Assembly: GCF_001050345.1 (NCBI RefSeq)
Contig: NZ_LFMW01000009.1
Coordinates: forward strand, 161,305-225,304
Source of the DNA: Pseudomonas fildesensis
GTDB taxonomy: Bacteria; Pseudomonadota; Gammaproteobacteria; Pseudomonadales; Pseudomonadaceae
Direction of reading: 5' to 3'
DNA length: 64,000 bases
Shown here: positions 26,098 through 35,862 of the stretch, piece by piece
How positions within the stretch are numbered: the stretch's first letter is position 1
Layout: every line of letters starts with the position of its first letter
Made by a program: the position numbers and the translations under genes
The notes under the pieces: generated by a model
What the model was told of the DNA's origin: nothing
Databases searched by the model: none
The model's input: the letters and a program-made list of their open reading frames with translations, nothing else

Positions 26098-28578
26098 CTA
26101 GAAACGGTAAGTGAGGTCGACGAGCAGGCGCAGATCGCGTTCGCGATCACCGTCATAAGGTCGGCTGATCAGGCTCAAGTTGGCGCCGGCTTCGAGTACG
26201 TCATTCCAGCGAACGCGTTGGCCGTAGCCGATAAGGCCGATGCCGCCGGTGGAATAATCGCGCTGGCTATAGGTACCCGCACCAACCTGGAACTGCTGAC
26301 TCCACTGGGTCTCGTAGCGGTGATAGAGCACATGGTTGATGTTGACGGTGGGCAATACGCTGAAGTCCGACTTCGGATTGAAATACACCGTGTCTTCCTT
26401 GCTGTTTCGGCTGGCACCCACTTCCAGGCCCAGGTCCACTTGCACATGCGGCGAGCTGTAGATGCCCTCGCGACCGGTGAGCAAGGCTTCGACGCGGTCG
26501 TTGCCATCGCTGAAGTGGGAGGGGCTGAGGGACAGTTTCCACTCGCGGCTTTCATTGGCGCGCCAGCGGATAAAGCCGCTGCCACCGTTGGCGGTGACAC
26601 CGTCATTCAACGCGCGCAGCGGCGTGGTGGTCAGGAGATAGCCGAGGCTGCCGCCGTATTGCCAGTTGTCATTGATGTCGCGGGCGATCGACACGCTGGC
26701 GCCTTGCTTGGAGCCATCGCCGTAGGAGTGGTTGGAGACCTCGGCTTCCAGGGTCATATCGCGGGTACGCCGCTCCACACCCACGCGCTGCCAACGGTGT
26801 TGGCCCGTGCCTTCCTCGAAGTCGGCGGTGGCATAGCCAGCACCGGCGAACAGGCGCCAGTCTTCATCGATGGGCGGCGTATAGATCACGCTTTCAATGC
26901 CCCAGTCACGGCTGCCGGCGACGGCACCCGTGTCGTTGTTATTGCCGCCGCCGTAGCTTTTGCCGGTGTAAGCCTCGACGCGCACTTCGGCCATGTCGTG
27001 CACATCGCGCAGACGGCTCAGGCGCTGCACCTGGCGGTTGTCCGGGTTGCGGGCGACCACGTCATCGGTGAGCAAATCGAGTTGGCGCCACTCCTGCAGA
27101 TCCAGGGCTGTGTAGGCCTGGGACACCTCCAGGCCGATATCACGCGGGGCCTGGGCCTCGGTTTCCTTGAGGGTGGCTTCGGCACGGCGTGGCAGGTCGC
27201 GGGCGCGGTACATGTCGGCCTGGGCCAGGCGCAGGCCGACGTTGCCCGGCGCCTTGGCCACCAGCGCCTCCAGGCCGACTTCGCTGCCCGGCAGGTCACC
27301 GCCGTAGGTGCCGGCCTGGGCGGACAGTTGTTGGGCATCCATCCAGTTGTCGTTGGGGTTGCCGATCGGCAGGCCCTTGAGTTCGACGCGAGGGTTCTGG
27401 CTGTTGGCGAGGTCCTGGGCGACGGTGCGCGCGTCTTCGACCTTGTCGCTTTCCAGCAAGGCATAAAACAAGGCCGTGCTGTCGTCGACACGGTAGCTGG
27501 CGTCAGCATCCGGGGCGGTCAACACCTGGCGATACAGAGGTTCGGCCTTTTCCGGCTGGCGTTGGTCGAGGTAGGACGCAGCGACCCAGCGTAGGGCGTA
27601 GGTAGGCAGTTGCACGCCTTCGCCGTTGAGGGTCTGGTACTCGTGGATCACGTCAGCGGTACGCGACCGAGCCTTGAGCGCGCCCAGGCGGTCGATGCGC
27701 CAGCGCACCACGTCGTCATGCGCGCTGGCATCCGGGGTCCAGCGGGCGAGTAACTTGTCGTAGTCCTGGAGGGCGCGATTAGCAATGACATAGCGTTCTT
27801 TTTCAGTGCGCGTGGCGAACTCTGCCAGGCGCACGCGCTCGGCGGCGAGGTCGCCTTCCAGGCGGCGCTGGGTGACTGGGTCGAGCAGGCCCGGGCGCTG
27901 GGCCGACAGGCGCAACGCGGCTTCCGGCAGGCGGGCCTTCTGCAGGGCGGTGATGTACTCGCGGGCGACTTCGGGTTTGTCACCGGCGCGGATAAAGGCC
28001 TGGTCGAATTCAAACAGCGCATCGTAGTTCAAGCCGGCGCGGGTCAGTGCGTAGCCCAGGGCCATGCGCCGGTTGGGGTCATCGGGTTTGGCCGCCACCA
28101 ACGCGCGGGTGCGCTCTACGGCTTCTTTGGCTTGGCCGCCGTCAGCCTGGGTGAGCGCCAGGCCCAGTTGCAGGTCGACATTGTTCGGTTCACGCAGCAG
28201 CGCCTGGCGATAGACCGCCTCGGCCGATGCCCACTGCCGTTGGTCGCGATACGTCCGTGCAACCGTCGCCAGCGCCTGCGTACTCAAGTTGCGATGCTTG
28301 CCCTGCGCCTCGTACACCTTCAACACCTCGGCGCCCTGCCCGGCCCAACCGGCAATCACCAGATGATCGCTGACCTGCCCCGGCGTCTGGCGTTCGGCAG
28401 ACAACTGGCGCAACTGGGTCAATGCGGGGGTGAAGTTGCCGTTGCGCGCCTGGATGATCAGGGCGTCATAGGCTGGGTCGGCCACGGCGAAAGCGGGCAT
28501 CAGCAACTGGCTGCACAAGGTGACCCCGATGAGCAGTCGCAACCGTCCTGTGGCACTGAGTGGTAGGTTTCGCAACAT
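26098..28578 (-). CDS. pgaA: PgaA, poly-GlcNAc outer-membrane porin
   Basis: An 826-residue export protein. ATG 28578 (MLRNLPLSATGRL) has a GGAAGC ribosome binding site upstream and opens a signal peptide ending AVA-DP. The first ~500 residues are tetratricopeptide repeats that bind PgaB and deacetylated polymer in the periplasm. The last ~300 form a beta-barrel (SYGGGNNND, later GAGYATADF, ending VDLTYRF with a terminal Phe). It is the first gene of pgaABCD. A short inverted repeat lies in its leader (28669-28700). Confidence 0.94.
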   Translation of the reverse strand: MLRNLPLSATGRLRLLIGVTLCSQLLMPAFAVADPAYDALIIQARNGNFTPALTQLRQLSAERQTPGQVSDHLVIAGWAGQGAEVLKVYEAQGKHRNLSTQALATVARTYRDQRQWASAEAVYRQALLREPNNVDLQLGLALTQADGGQAKEAVERTRALVAAKPDDPNRRMALGYALTRAGLNYDALFEFDQAFIRAGDKPEVAREYITALQKARLPEAALRLSAQRPGLLDPVTQRRLEGDLAAERVRLAEFATRTEKERYVIANRALQDYDKLLARWTPDASAHDDVVRWRIDRLGALKARSRTADVIHEYQTLNGEGVQLPTYALRWVAASYLDQRQPEKAEPLYRQVLTAPDADASYRVDDSTALFYALLESDKVEDARTVAQDLANSQNPRVELKGLPIGNPNDNWMDAQQLSAQAGTYGGDLPGSEVGLEALVAKAPGNVGLRLAQADMYRARDLPRRAEATLKETEAQAPRDIGLEVSQAYTALDLQEWRQLDLLTDDVVARNPDNRQVQRLSRLRDVHDMAEVRVEAYTGKSYGGGNNNDTGAVAGSRDWGIESVIYTPPIDEDWRLFAGAGYATADFEEGTGQHRWQRVGVERRTRDMTLEAEVSNHSYGDGSKQGASVSIARDINDNWQYGGSLGYLLTTTPLRALNDGVTANGGSGFIRWRANESREWKLSLSPSHFSDGNDRVEALLTGREGIYSSPHVQVDLGLEVGASRNSKEDTVYFNPKSDFSVLPTVNINHVLYHRYETQWSQQFQVGAGTYSQRDYSTGGIGLIGYGQRVRWNDVLEAGANLSLISRPYDGDRERDLRLLVDLTYRF

Positions 28579-28668
28579 ATCGTGAGCTTCCTTACACACG
28601 GAAAGCTGTAACGATAGGTGGTCCTGAGCAATTTGCTGCAGGGTGCCGGCGTCTCGTGACCCGGCCTA

Positions 28669-28700
28669 GCTTTCCTGTGGAAACTATCCCTCAGGAAAGC
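28669..28700. promoter_or_regulatory. Inverted repeat in the pgaA upstream region
   Basis: A perfect 9-bp arm pair GCTTTCCTG (28669-28677) and CAGGAAAGC (28692-28700), about 90 bp before the pgaA start. It could be an operator or a leader hairpin. Nothing in the sequence names its binding protein. Confidence 0.4.
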
Positions 28701-28757
28701 AGGGAGAAGTGCAATTCAGAACAATTGTTCAGAATTGCCTGCCCTTCCAAAACGTGA

Positions 28758-28849
28758 ATGTGGGAGTGGACTTGCCTGCGATAACGGGCTTTCAGTTGGC
28801 TGGGACGTCAACTGTTTGACCCGTATCGCGAGCAACCCCGCTCCCACAT
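28758..28849. repeat. Pseudomonas REP-type inverted repeat
   Basis: Outer arms ATGTGGGAGTGG... and ...CCGCTCCCACAT bracket a ~90-bp element with internal imperfect pairing. It is a typical Pseudomonas intergenic REP pair between pgaA and the DUF945 gene. Confidence 0.75.
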
Positions 28850-28877
28850 TATTTGTTTCGGTTTGACGCAGAAATAC

Positions 28878-30374
28878 TTACTGCGCGCCGCTCACGGCAC
28901 CGGCTTTCGCCATCACAAAGTTCAGGAATTGCTCGACGGTCATCTTCTGGCCGTTGAAGGTCACTTCATTGTTGGCGTAGTGCAGCTTGGACACCACGTC
29001 GCTGCCCACCAGGGTCGCGAGCTGAGTACCCACCGCCACGCCGCTCACCATCTCGGCGGCCATCTGCGACTGCTGCTCGATGGCTTTAGGGTCGGTCACG
29101 CCACCGGCCTGCGCCTGCAGGGCGGCAATGTCGGCGATCATCGGCTTGGACAGGGTCAGGTTGGCGTCCAGCAGCGAGATCATCTGCTTGCCCAGCTCAA
29201 CTGGCGGCAGTTCCATGGTGGTCGGCTTGGCCAGGTCCAGCACCAGGTTGAATTTGCTTTCGCCCTTGGTGGTTTTCAGCGACAGGTTTTCCACCGCCAC
29301 TTGCGGCTTGGCGGCCAGCAACTGGTTGACGTTGGCTTCGGCCAGGGTCTGCTCGGCTTCGGTCAGTTGCAGCTCAGGCACGGGTTGGCCGGCAGCGGCA
29401 GCGGCTTGCACCGGCTGCATTTTTTCCTGGTAGAGCTTGGTCAATACGAGCATCGACGGGACGTCGACGTTCTTCATGCTCAGGGCCATGGCGGCCGAAC
29501 CGACAGGCTTACCCTGGTAACCGATTTCGTCGATCTTGTAGTCGACACGGCCGGCCAGGTTGTTGTCTTTGGTTTCGCTGGTGTCTTTCTGCTCGAAGCC
29601 CTTGAGGGTCAGCACGGTCTTCTGTGGGCCCACGGTGAGCTTGGTGTCGGTCAGCTCAACGGTGTTCTGCCCGGTGTAGAAGCCGAACGTGGATTTCTCC
29701 AGGTTGCTGGCCACGGTCAGCCCGGACAGGTCGGCTTCGAACGGCGCGCCATTGGCATCCACCACGGCGACCTTGAGGCTGTTCATGTAACCGTTGGCCT
29801 TGACCTTCTGGCCTTCGGCGGAGCTGTCGAAGTCCATGTTCGCGCCGGAGAAGCTCACCGAGGACTTGTCGTCCTTGAACTCCAGGGGCAGCAGTTCGAC
29901 GTTACCGTTGACCGAGCGGCTGTAGCCGATGTTGGCCACGCCTTTGAGCGGCGATACGTCTTTGGCGGCGGCAAACCACTTCTCGGTGGTGGCGTTCTTT
30001 TCCAGTGCGTAGTGACTGGTGGCCATGACCGGCAGCCATTTCAGCGTGACCAGGCGCGAGAACGGCAGCGGGCCGTGCTCGATGTGGTCGACGAAGAGCA
30101 GCTCCGGGTTCGGGTTGTCTTCGCCGAAGACCGCGCCTTGGGCCTTCAAACGGTAGTGGGCGGTGCTGCTGAACACGCCACGGTCCAGGGACACCAGCTC
30201 CAGCGCCACAGTGCCATCGACACCGGCCATGGAGGTCTGCAGTTCCTTGTTGGCGTTCTGGATCGCGGTTTGCAGCACCGGCTCCAGCTGTTTACCGGTG
30301 TACCAGGCGCCGCCTGCACTGACGACGCCAACGGCGACAACAAAACCCAAAAGAACAACTGCTGGCTTATTCAT
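28878..30374 (-). CDS. YdgA family protein (DUF945)
   Basis: A 498-residue protein with an N-terminal membrane anchor (VVLLGFVVAVGVVSAGG), an otherwise periplasmic beta-rich body and conserved family blocks such as GGAWYTGKQLEP and LELVSLDRGVFSSTAHYRL. DUF945/YdgA proteins are widespread in gammaproteobacteria. Their exact role is not established, although envelope functions have been suggested. It stands alone, with REP sequence downstream and its own upstream region (30375-30523). Length is normal for the family. Confidence 0.85.
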   Translation of the reverse strand: MNKPAVVLLGFVVAVGVVSAGGAWYTGKQLEPVLQTAIQNANKELQTSMAGVDGTVALELVSLDRGVFSSTAHYRLKAQGAVFGEDNPNPELLFVDHIEHGPLPFSRLVTLKWLPVMATSHYALEKNATTEKWFAAAKDVSPLKGVANIGYSRSVNGNVELLPLEFKDDKSSVSFSGANMDFDSSAEGQKVKANGYMNSLKVAVVDANGAPFEADLSGLTVASNLEKSTFGFYTGQNTVELTDTKLTVGPQKTVLTLKGFEQKDTSETKDNNLAGRVDYKIDEIGYQGKPVGSAAMALSMKNVDVPSMLVLTKLYQEKMQPVQAAAAAGQPVPELQLTEAEQTLAEANVNQLLAAKPQVAVENLSLKTTKGESKFNLVLDLAKPTTMELPPVELGKQMISLLDANLTLSKPMIADIAALQAQAGGVTDPKAIEQQSQMAAEMVSGVAVGTQLATLVGSDVVSKLHYANNEVTFNGQKMTVEQFLNFVMAKAGAVSGAQ

Positions 30375-30523
30375 GAAGTGACCTGATCAAATCCTGTGAG
30401 AAGTGGGCTTTCTTCCTTGAACCCCAAACGAGGTTGGTTCAAGCCCGCCGAAAACGGGGGGAAGATTAGCACTGGAGGCCGCGAACGGCCCAGCTTTTCA
30501 GAGGGGTAAGGTCGGCACTTGGT

Positions 30524-31156
30524 TCACGAGTACTCCATTTCGATTTCATCGAGCTGGTGATCGAAACTCTTCAAGCGTGCGGTCCAGGTGTACACCAGCA
30601 CCTCAAACTCGCGGTGAATCACGGCATTGCCGGGGGTGTCGGATTTGGGATCGCAGAAGTCCAGCTGGTAGCGCTCACGGGCCATCTGCGTAGCAACGTC
30701 GGACAATTCCCGCGCGTTATTCAGCCAGTGCCTACCTTCGGCTACTTGCCGATCCAGCAGTACGCACTGTTTTTTCAGGACTTCGAGGCTTTTTTCCAGG
30801 GGGGTGCCGGTGAGGTCACCCATGACTTCCTGGAAGGTGCGCCCGGGTTGCCAATAGCTGCCCCAGAAATAGCGGTCGAACACGGTTTCGACCCGACGCA
30901 GGGCGACTTTGGTGTCCCAGATCGCCACGCGCGTCTTGCCTTGTTCGAGAAGCTTTTTCTTCACGCGTTGGTTTTGGTAGGACGCCCAGGCGACCACGCC
31001 GATGGACAGGGTGCCGATCACCAGGCACGCGCTGTCGAGAAAGACCATGGCCGTGTCGAGTTGATGGGCGAGCATGACGCCGTAGAAATAGGCAGCCGAT
31101 AACAACACCAGTGCGAAACACACGCACCAGAAAGCGGGAGCATAAGGGTTTTTCAT
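30524..31156 (-). CDS. Uncharacterised inner-membrane protein
   Basis: A 210-residue protein starting MKNPYAPAFWCVCFALVLL. The ATG at 31156 begins directly at the first membrane helix, whereas the longer ORF to 31177 adds seven unlikely residues. Two transmembrane helices (residues ~8-28 and ~40-60) are followed by a ~150-residue cytoplasmic, charged helical domain with an RYFWGSYWQPGRTFQEV block. I do not recognise the family. It is monocistronic, between the DUF945 gene and the efflux operon. Confidence 0.7.
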   Translation of the reverse strand: MKNPYAPAFWCVCFALVLLSAAYFYGVMLAHQLDTAMVFLDSACLVIGTLSIGVVAWASYQNQRVKKKLLEQGKTRVAIWDTKVALRRVETVFDRYFWGSYWQPGRTFQEVMGDLTGTPLEKSLEVLKKQCVLLDRQVAEGRHWLNNARELSDVATQMARERYQLDFCDPKSDTPGNAVIHREFEVLVYTWTARLKSFDHQLDEIEMEYS

Positions 31157-31251
31157 TATTGGAATCCCCAAGAGCAAACGCGAGCAGTGTCAGGCGGCTG
31201 CCGTTGACTAAAAAGCCACGGGAGCCCGCCTGTCAAAGCATAGCTACCTGC

Positions 31252-32694
31252 TCAGGGTTTGCCGGGTTGTGACGCTTGCGTTCGTCCGCTTTCCCATCCG
31301 CCGCCCAGAGCCAGGAACAGATCGATCTGGCTCATGGCAACCTGGGTGTTGGCCGCCGCCAGTTGCGCCCGCACATCGGTGTAGGTGCGGGTGGCTTGCA
31401 GGTCGGCCAGGAACGAGGCGCGGCCGGCCTGGAAGAAGCGGTGCGTCTGGTCGGCGGCTTCCCTGGCGGAGTCGCCGGCCTCGGCCAAGGCGTCACGACG
31501 CTGCAACTGCGCGGTGTATTGCGCCAGGCCTGTCTGGGTCTCGCGGATGGCGTTGAGCACCACGCCGTCGAAATGCGCGAGGGCGCCCTGGGTGGCGGCT
31601 TCGGCTTCGTGGATACGTGCACGCGCACCGTTGGTCGGCACCGACCAGCTGATCATCGGGCCAAAACCCCAGCGGTTGGTCACCGGCGTGCCGAGGTTCT
31701 CGAGCAGGCCGACGGTGCCGACACTCGCGCCGATGCTGATATCCGGGTACAGCGCGCCGGTGGCCACGCCGATACGTGCGGTGGCGGCGGCCAGTTGGCG
31801 TTCTGCCTGGCGTACATCGGGGCGGCGCTTGAGCAGCGTGGCACCGTCGCCCACCGGCAGCAGTTGGGCGATGTGCGGCAGCTCGACGCAGGTGCCGGTG
31901 CCCGCCGGCAGTTGGTCCACCGGTTTGGCCAGCAGCATCGACAAGCGAAACAAGCCGGCCTGGCGCGCCGCTTCGTAGCGCGGCATGTCGGCACGCAAGG
32001 ATTTGTATTGGGTTTGCGAACGGGTGACCTGGGTTTCATCACCGCGCCCGGCGTCGCGCAGGCGTTGGGTCAGTTTGGTGCTCTGGCCTTGCAGGTCGAG
32101 GGACTCGTTGGCAATCGCGAGTTCTTCATTGGCGGCGCAAACCTGGGTGTAGGAGCGCACCACATCAGCGACCAAGGTGATACGCGCGATATCGGCAGCG
32201 GCCTGGGTGGCATCGGCGCTGGCTTGGGCGCTTTCGATGCCGCGCTGCAGGGTGCCGAACAGATCGAATTGATAGGAGGTGGTGATACCGACACTGCCGA
32301 TATTGCCCACCGGGACTTTCTCCGACAGCAAAAAGGCCTCACCGGACTCCTGCAGGCGCTGGGCCTCGGCCTTGGCACCGGCGCTCCAGCCCCCGGCGGA
32401 TTCAGCTTGCTGCACCTGATAACGCGAGCGCTGCAGGTTGGCGGCGGCCACGCGCAAGTCGGTGTTAGAGGCCATGGCCTGGCGCACCAGTTCATCCAGG
32501 CGCGGGTCTTTGTAAAGCTTCCACCAGTCCGTCGGCACCGGCGCCGACACCACGTTGTTGCCCTCGCCCAACAGTTGCCCTTGCAAGTCGCCCCGGTTGA
32601 CGGCGGCCTTGTCCGGCAGTCGGTAATCGGGGCCCACCACCTGGCAGGCTGACAACAGCAAACCCAGCGCAGCGGTGGCCAAAATCTGCTTCAT
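31252..32694 (-). CDS. NodT-family outer-membrane efflux lipoprotein
   Basis: A 480-residue TolC-like channel subunit with lipobox LLLSAC (Cys ~17) and two outer-membrane efflux protein repeats. Diagnostic blocks are GPDYRLP after the lipid anchor, RRPDVRQAERQLAAATARIG, and LYPDISIGASVG. It is the last gene of the MarR-FUSC-DUF1656-HlyD-NodT operon, overlapping the HlyD gene by 4 bases. It provides the outer-membrane exit for the fusaric-acid-type pump. Confidence 0.92.
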   Translation of the reverse strand: MKQILATAALGLLLSACQVVGPDYRLPDKAAVNRGDLQGQLLGEGNNVVSAPVPTDWWKLYKDPRLDELVRQAMASNTDLRVAAANLQRSRYQVQQAESAGGWSAGAKAEAQRLQESGEAFLLSEKVPVGNIGSVGITTSYQFDLFGTLQRGIESAQASADATQAAADIARITLVADVVRSYTQVCAANEELAIANESLDLQGQSTKLTQRLRDAGRGDETQVTRSQTQYKSLRADMPRYEAARQAGLFRLSMLLAKPVDQLPAGTGTCVELPHIAQLLPVGDGATLLKRRPDVRQAERQLAAATARIGVATGALYPDISIGASVGTVGLLENLGTPVTNRWGFGPMISWSVPTNGARARIHEAEAATQGALAHFDGVVLNAIRETQTGLAQYTAQLQRRDALAEAGDSAREAADQTHRFFQAGRASFLADLQATRTYTDVRAQLAAANTQVAMSQIDLFLALGGGWESGRTQASQPGKP

Positions 32695-33581
32695 GGCTGG
32701 GCTCCGTCCTTGGGCTTGTCGCCAATGATCGACACCGTCGCCGTGCGCCCGGCGATCATGCGAAAGTCCGCCGGCACGTCGTCAAAGGCAATGCGCACCG
32801 GAATCCGCTGAGCCAGGCGCACCCAACTGAATGCCGGATTGACGTTGGGCAGCAGGTTGGCGCCGCTGCTGCGGTCACGGTCCTCGATACCGGCGACAAT
32901 GCTCTGTACATGACCGCGCAGGCGGGCGTTGTCGCCAATCACGCGGATATCGACGGCCATGCCGACGTGGATACCGTCGAGCTTGGTCTCTTCGAAGTAG
33001 CCGTCGATATGGAAGGAGTTACTGTCCACCACCGACAGCACCGGGCGCCCGGCGGTGACGAATTCCTGGTTGCGCGGCGCGCGGTCGTTGACGTAGCCGT
33101 CCACCGGGCTGCGGATCACCGAGCGGTCGAGGTTGAGCTGCGCGGCGTCCACCGCCACTTGCGCTTCGGCCAGGGCCGATTGGGCGCGGGCGACGCGGGA
33201 CTGGCTTTCTTCCAGCTGTTCGCTGGGCACCAGGTTGCCGAGGCCACGGTTACGCTTGTACTCGCGCTGGGCCTGGGCCAGGGTTTCCTGGCGGTCAGCA
33301 ACGGCGGCCTGGGCTTGGCGCAGGGCCAGCTTGAAGCGGTCCTGGTCGACAGCAAACAGCACCTGGCCCTTGGTCACCAGTTGGTTATCGCGCACGTCGA
33401 CTTGCTGGATCAGCCCGGACACGTCCGGGGCGATCTGCACGATATCGGCACGGATGTGGCCGTCACGGGTCCAGGGCGCATACATGTAGTACATGACCAT
33501 GCGCCACACGACGACGACAGCGAAGCTCACTATCAATAACGTCAGGACTACACGGCCGATGGTCAAAAAAGGTTTTTTCAT
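32691..33581 (-). CDS. HlyD/EmrA-type periplasmic adaptor (AaeA-like)
   Basis: A 296-residue membrane-fusion protein with one N-terminal transmembrane helix (VVLTLLIVSFAVVVVWRMV). It has the biotinyl-lipoyl-like segment VSGLIQQVDVRDNQLVTKGQVLF, a short coiled-coil hairpin (ALRQAQAAVADRQETLAQAQ) and VIRSPVDGYVNDRA. It links the FUSC pump to the NodT channel. It overlaps both its neighbours by 4 bases, showing tight translational coupling. Confidence 0.92.
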   Translation of the reverse strand: MKKPFLTIGRVVLTLLIVSFAVVVVWRMVMYYMYAPWTRDGHIRADIVQIAPDVSGLIQQVDVRDNQLVTKGQVLFAVDQDRFKLALRQAQAAVADRQETLAQAQREYKRNRGLGNLVPSEQLEESQSRVARAQSALAEAQVAVDAAQLNLDRSVIRSPVDGYVNDRAPRNQEFVTAGRPVLSVVDSNSFHIDGYFEETKLDGIHVGMAVDIRVIGDNARLRGHVQSIVAGIEDRDRSSGANLLPNVNPAFSWVRLAQRIPVRIAFDDVPADFRMIAGRTATVSIIGDKPKDGAQP

Positions 33582-33787
33582 GTCATCAGGTATCGACTGA
33601 GTGAGTCCACCGCGCCCAGCAACAGCGCGTAGAGCCCCACATTGAATAATGCCCGGTGCCAGACCAGGCGATAGAAGTGGACGCGGGTCAACAGCCCGTG
33701 CACCACCAGAAACAACACATACGTAATGCCCATCAGCACCAGCAGCGTGGGCAGGAACACCCCGCTGATATCCAGATCACCGATCAT
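33578..33787 (-). CDS. DUF1656 small membrane protein (AaeX-like)
   Basis: A 69-residue protein with two transmembrane helices (LPTLLVLMGITYVLFLVVHG and ALFNVGLYALLLGAV). It opens with GDLDISGVFLP, the family signature, and has WHRALFN in the middle. It is a regular companion of FUSC/AaeB pumps, and its function is not defined. It overlaps the FUSC and HlyD genes by 4 bases on either side. Confidence 0.92.
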   Translation of the reverse strand: MIGDLDISGVFLPTLLVLMGITYVLFLVVHGLLTRVHFYRLVWHRALFNVGLYALLLGAVDSLSRYLMT

Positions 33788-35862
33788 AAAGGCGCTCCAT
33801 CAGGCAACGGCGCTTCCATCTCCGCGCCGCCAATAAACTCAACGCCCGGCAGCAGCGACAGGCGCAGACCGGCCAAGGCATGCAGCAGATGCAGGCGGGT
33901 GTCGTCTTCGTCTTGCAGGCCCTGGCCGTTGAGGGCGCGGCGGGTGCGGTCGAGGGTCAGCAGCAGACCGCTTGGCGCGGGCAAGCGTTCACCCGCCTTG
34001 AGGCACGCCTTGAAGTAACCGCCCACGCCTTCCACCACTTGGTTGAGCAGCACCCGTGGCACACCGTAGATGCGTGGCGAGTACGCCAGCAGGTCGAGCA
34101 GGTTCAGCGCCACGCGCAAATCGCGCAGGGCGCTGCCGGTGTCCTGATTGATCAACGCCAGGCGCGGCAGATGCTGCATCAGGCGGTCGAGCATTTGCAC
34201 GGCCATGTGCCGGTGTTCGTTCAGGGTCGCGGGCTCGGTCAGGCCGACGATGTCGCGCCAGCTGAAACGGGTCAGGCGCTTGGCCGCCAGTTCAGCGCCG
34301 AAGGGCCGTGCGACCAGGGTCCAAACGAAGGCAAACAGCAGGCCCACGGGCCCGGCCAGGTTGACGTTGGCGAAGTTGAGGAAGTCCGCGTCGTAGGCAC
34401 CCTGGATGCTGATGAACGATGAGGTATTGACCAGCGTCAGCAGCATGCCGAGGTAAAAACGCGGCTGAACGGTGAGCGTGCCAATGCAGATAAACGGCAC
34501 CGCGAACGCCAGCACCAGCATGGGGAAGTCGTGCAAGTTGGGCAGTACAAGAAACAGGTACAGACTGGCGAACAGCACCGACATGGCGGTCCAGAAAAAG
34601 AACCGGTAGATCTGCGGCGCCGGGTCGTCCATCGAAGCGAAAAAGCTGCAGGCCACAGCGGCCAGAATCACCGCGCTGCCGCCGTCGGTCCAGCCCAGCA
34701 GAATCCACAGCACCGAGGCGACGATGATCGCGGTGACGGTGGAAAACGCCGAGTAGAACATCAGGCCACGGTCGAGAAACGGCGTGAGCCGGCCCAGGCG
34801 CCAGTGGCGGTAGACGGCGCGCCAGGTGTCCTGGCTTTCGCATTGGATGGCGGCTTGCAGGCTGCGGCAGTCTTGCCAGAGGTCAATCCACTCACCCAGG
34901 CGATAGAGCGCGTTGGAGAACAGCAGCGTGTGGCGGTCGTCCAGCGCTTCGCCCTGGGGTTGCAGGGCGTCGAGTTGGTCACGCAGGGCGCGCCAGCTTT
35001 CCAGCGGCGCGGTTTCGGTGGTGCTTTGCAGCCACTGGTTGGTCGCGTCCAGCAGCGGTGTGAGCTGATCAAGAAACTCCGGCGCACGGTGTTCGATGGC
35101 GTACAGCGCATCGTCGAGCGCATCGACCACCGGCAGCAGGTGAATCATCCGCCCGCGCAGTTCCTTGGTGTTGCGCACCGTCTGTGGCCGCGCGCCTTCG
35201 TGGGGCAACTGGCCGATCATCAATTCAAGGGTGTTGAAAGTGGCGACCATGCCGCCGCGCAAGGTGCTGACTTCTTCCGGCGTCACGTTGCGGGTGAGAA
35301 AGCGCTGGCTGTAGACCTGTGCGTCGGCAAACCACTTGGCCACCGAACCATCGAACACCGGCATCAGGCGACGCGGCCAGAACATCGCGCCCACCACCGC
35401 CGCGACGGCGATGCCGAGGAAAATTTCTTCGGTACGCGCTTCGGCCACGTCCCACACCGCCAGGGGGTTATCCACCACGGGCAGGGCAATCAGCGGCAGG
35501 GTGTAACCGGCCAGCATCAGCGCGTAGTTATTCGCGGTGCGCAGGTGCATTGAAAGGAACAGCAGCGTGCCCGTCCACAACGCAATCACCACCACCAGGA
35601 GGTAAGGCGACTGCACAAACATCGGCACAAAAATCACCGCGGCCGCCGCGCCCATGAAGGTGCCGATGGCGCGGTACAAGGCCTTGGAACTGGTAGGGCC
35701 GACAAACGGGCTGGAGACGATGTACACCGTGGCCATCGCCCAATATGGACGCGGCATTTGCATGAGCATGGCGATGTACAGCGCGATCATCGAGGCGGCG
35801 AACGTGCGTACGCCGTAGAACCAGTCTTTCGCGGGCGGCATGCCGGTAAAAAAACCGCTCAA
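33784..35862 (-). CDS. FUSC-family efflux pump (fusaric acid/AaeB-like)
   Basis: A 692-residue inner-membrane transporter. Two sets of transmembrane helices (residues ~15-165 and ~370-530) are separated by a ~200-residue cytoplasmic domain and followed by a C-terminal cytoplasmic domain. Opening blocks DWFYGVRTFAASMIALYIA and RPYWAMATVYIVSSPFVGPTSSK are typical of the family. Relatives expel fusaric acid or aromatic carboxylates. The substrate here is not readable from the sequence. It is the second gene of the operon, overlapping marR by 4 bases. Confidence 0.92.
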   Translation of the reverse strand: MSGFFTGMPPAKDWFYGVRTFAASMIALYIAMLMQMPRPYWAMATVYIVSSPFVGPTSSKALYRAIGTFMGAAAAVIFVPMFVQSPYLLVVVIALWTGTLLFLSMHLRTANNYALMLAGYTLPLIALPVVDNPLAVWDVAEARTEEIFLGIAVAAVVGAMFWPRRLMPVFDGSVAKWFADAQVYSQRFLTRNVTPEEVSTLRGGMVATFNTLELMIGQLPHEGARPQTVRNTKELRGRMIHLLPVVDALDDALYAIEHRAPEFLDQLTPLLDATNQWLQSTTETAPLESWRALRDQLDALQPQGEALDDRHTLLFSNALYRLGEWIDLWQDCRSLQAAIQCESQDTWRAVYRHWRLGRLTPFLDRGLMFYSAFSTVTAIIVASVLWILLGWTDGGSAVILAAVACSFFASMDDPAPQIYRFFFWTAMSVLFASLYLFLVLPNLHDFPMLVLAFAVPFICIGTLTVQPRFYLGMLLTLVNTSSFISIQGAYDADFLNFANVNLAGPVGLLFAFVWTLVARPFGAELAAKRLTRFSWRDIVGLTEPATLNEHRHMAVQMLDRLMQHLPRLALINQDTGSALRDLRVALNLLDLLAYSPRIYGVPRVLLNQVVEGVGGYFKACLKAGERLPAPSGLLLTLDRTRRALNGQGLQDEDDTRLHLLHALAGLRLSLLPGVEFIGGAEMEAPLPDGAPL

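Noticed and set aside
24049..27594. Plus-strand open frame of 1,181 codons opposite pgaB/pgaA
   Set aside because: Antisense shadow of two well-supported genes; no recognisable domain.
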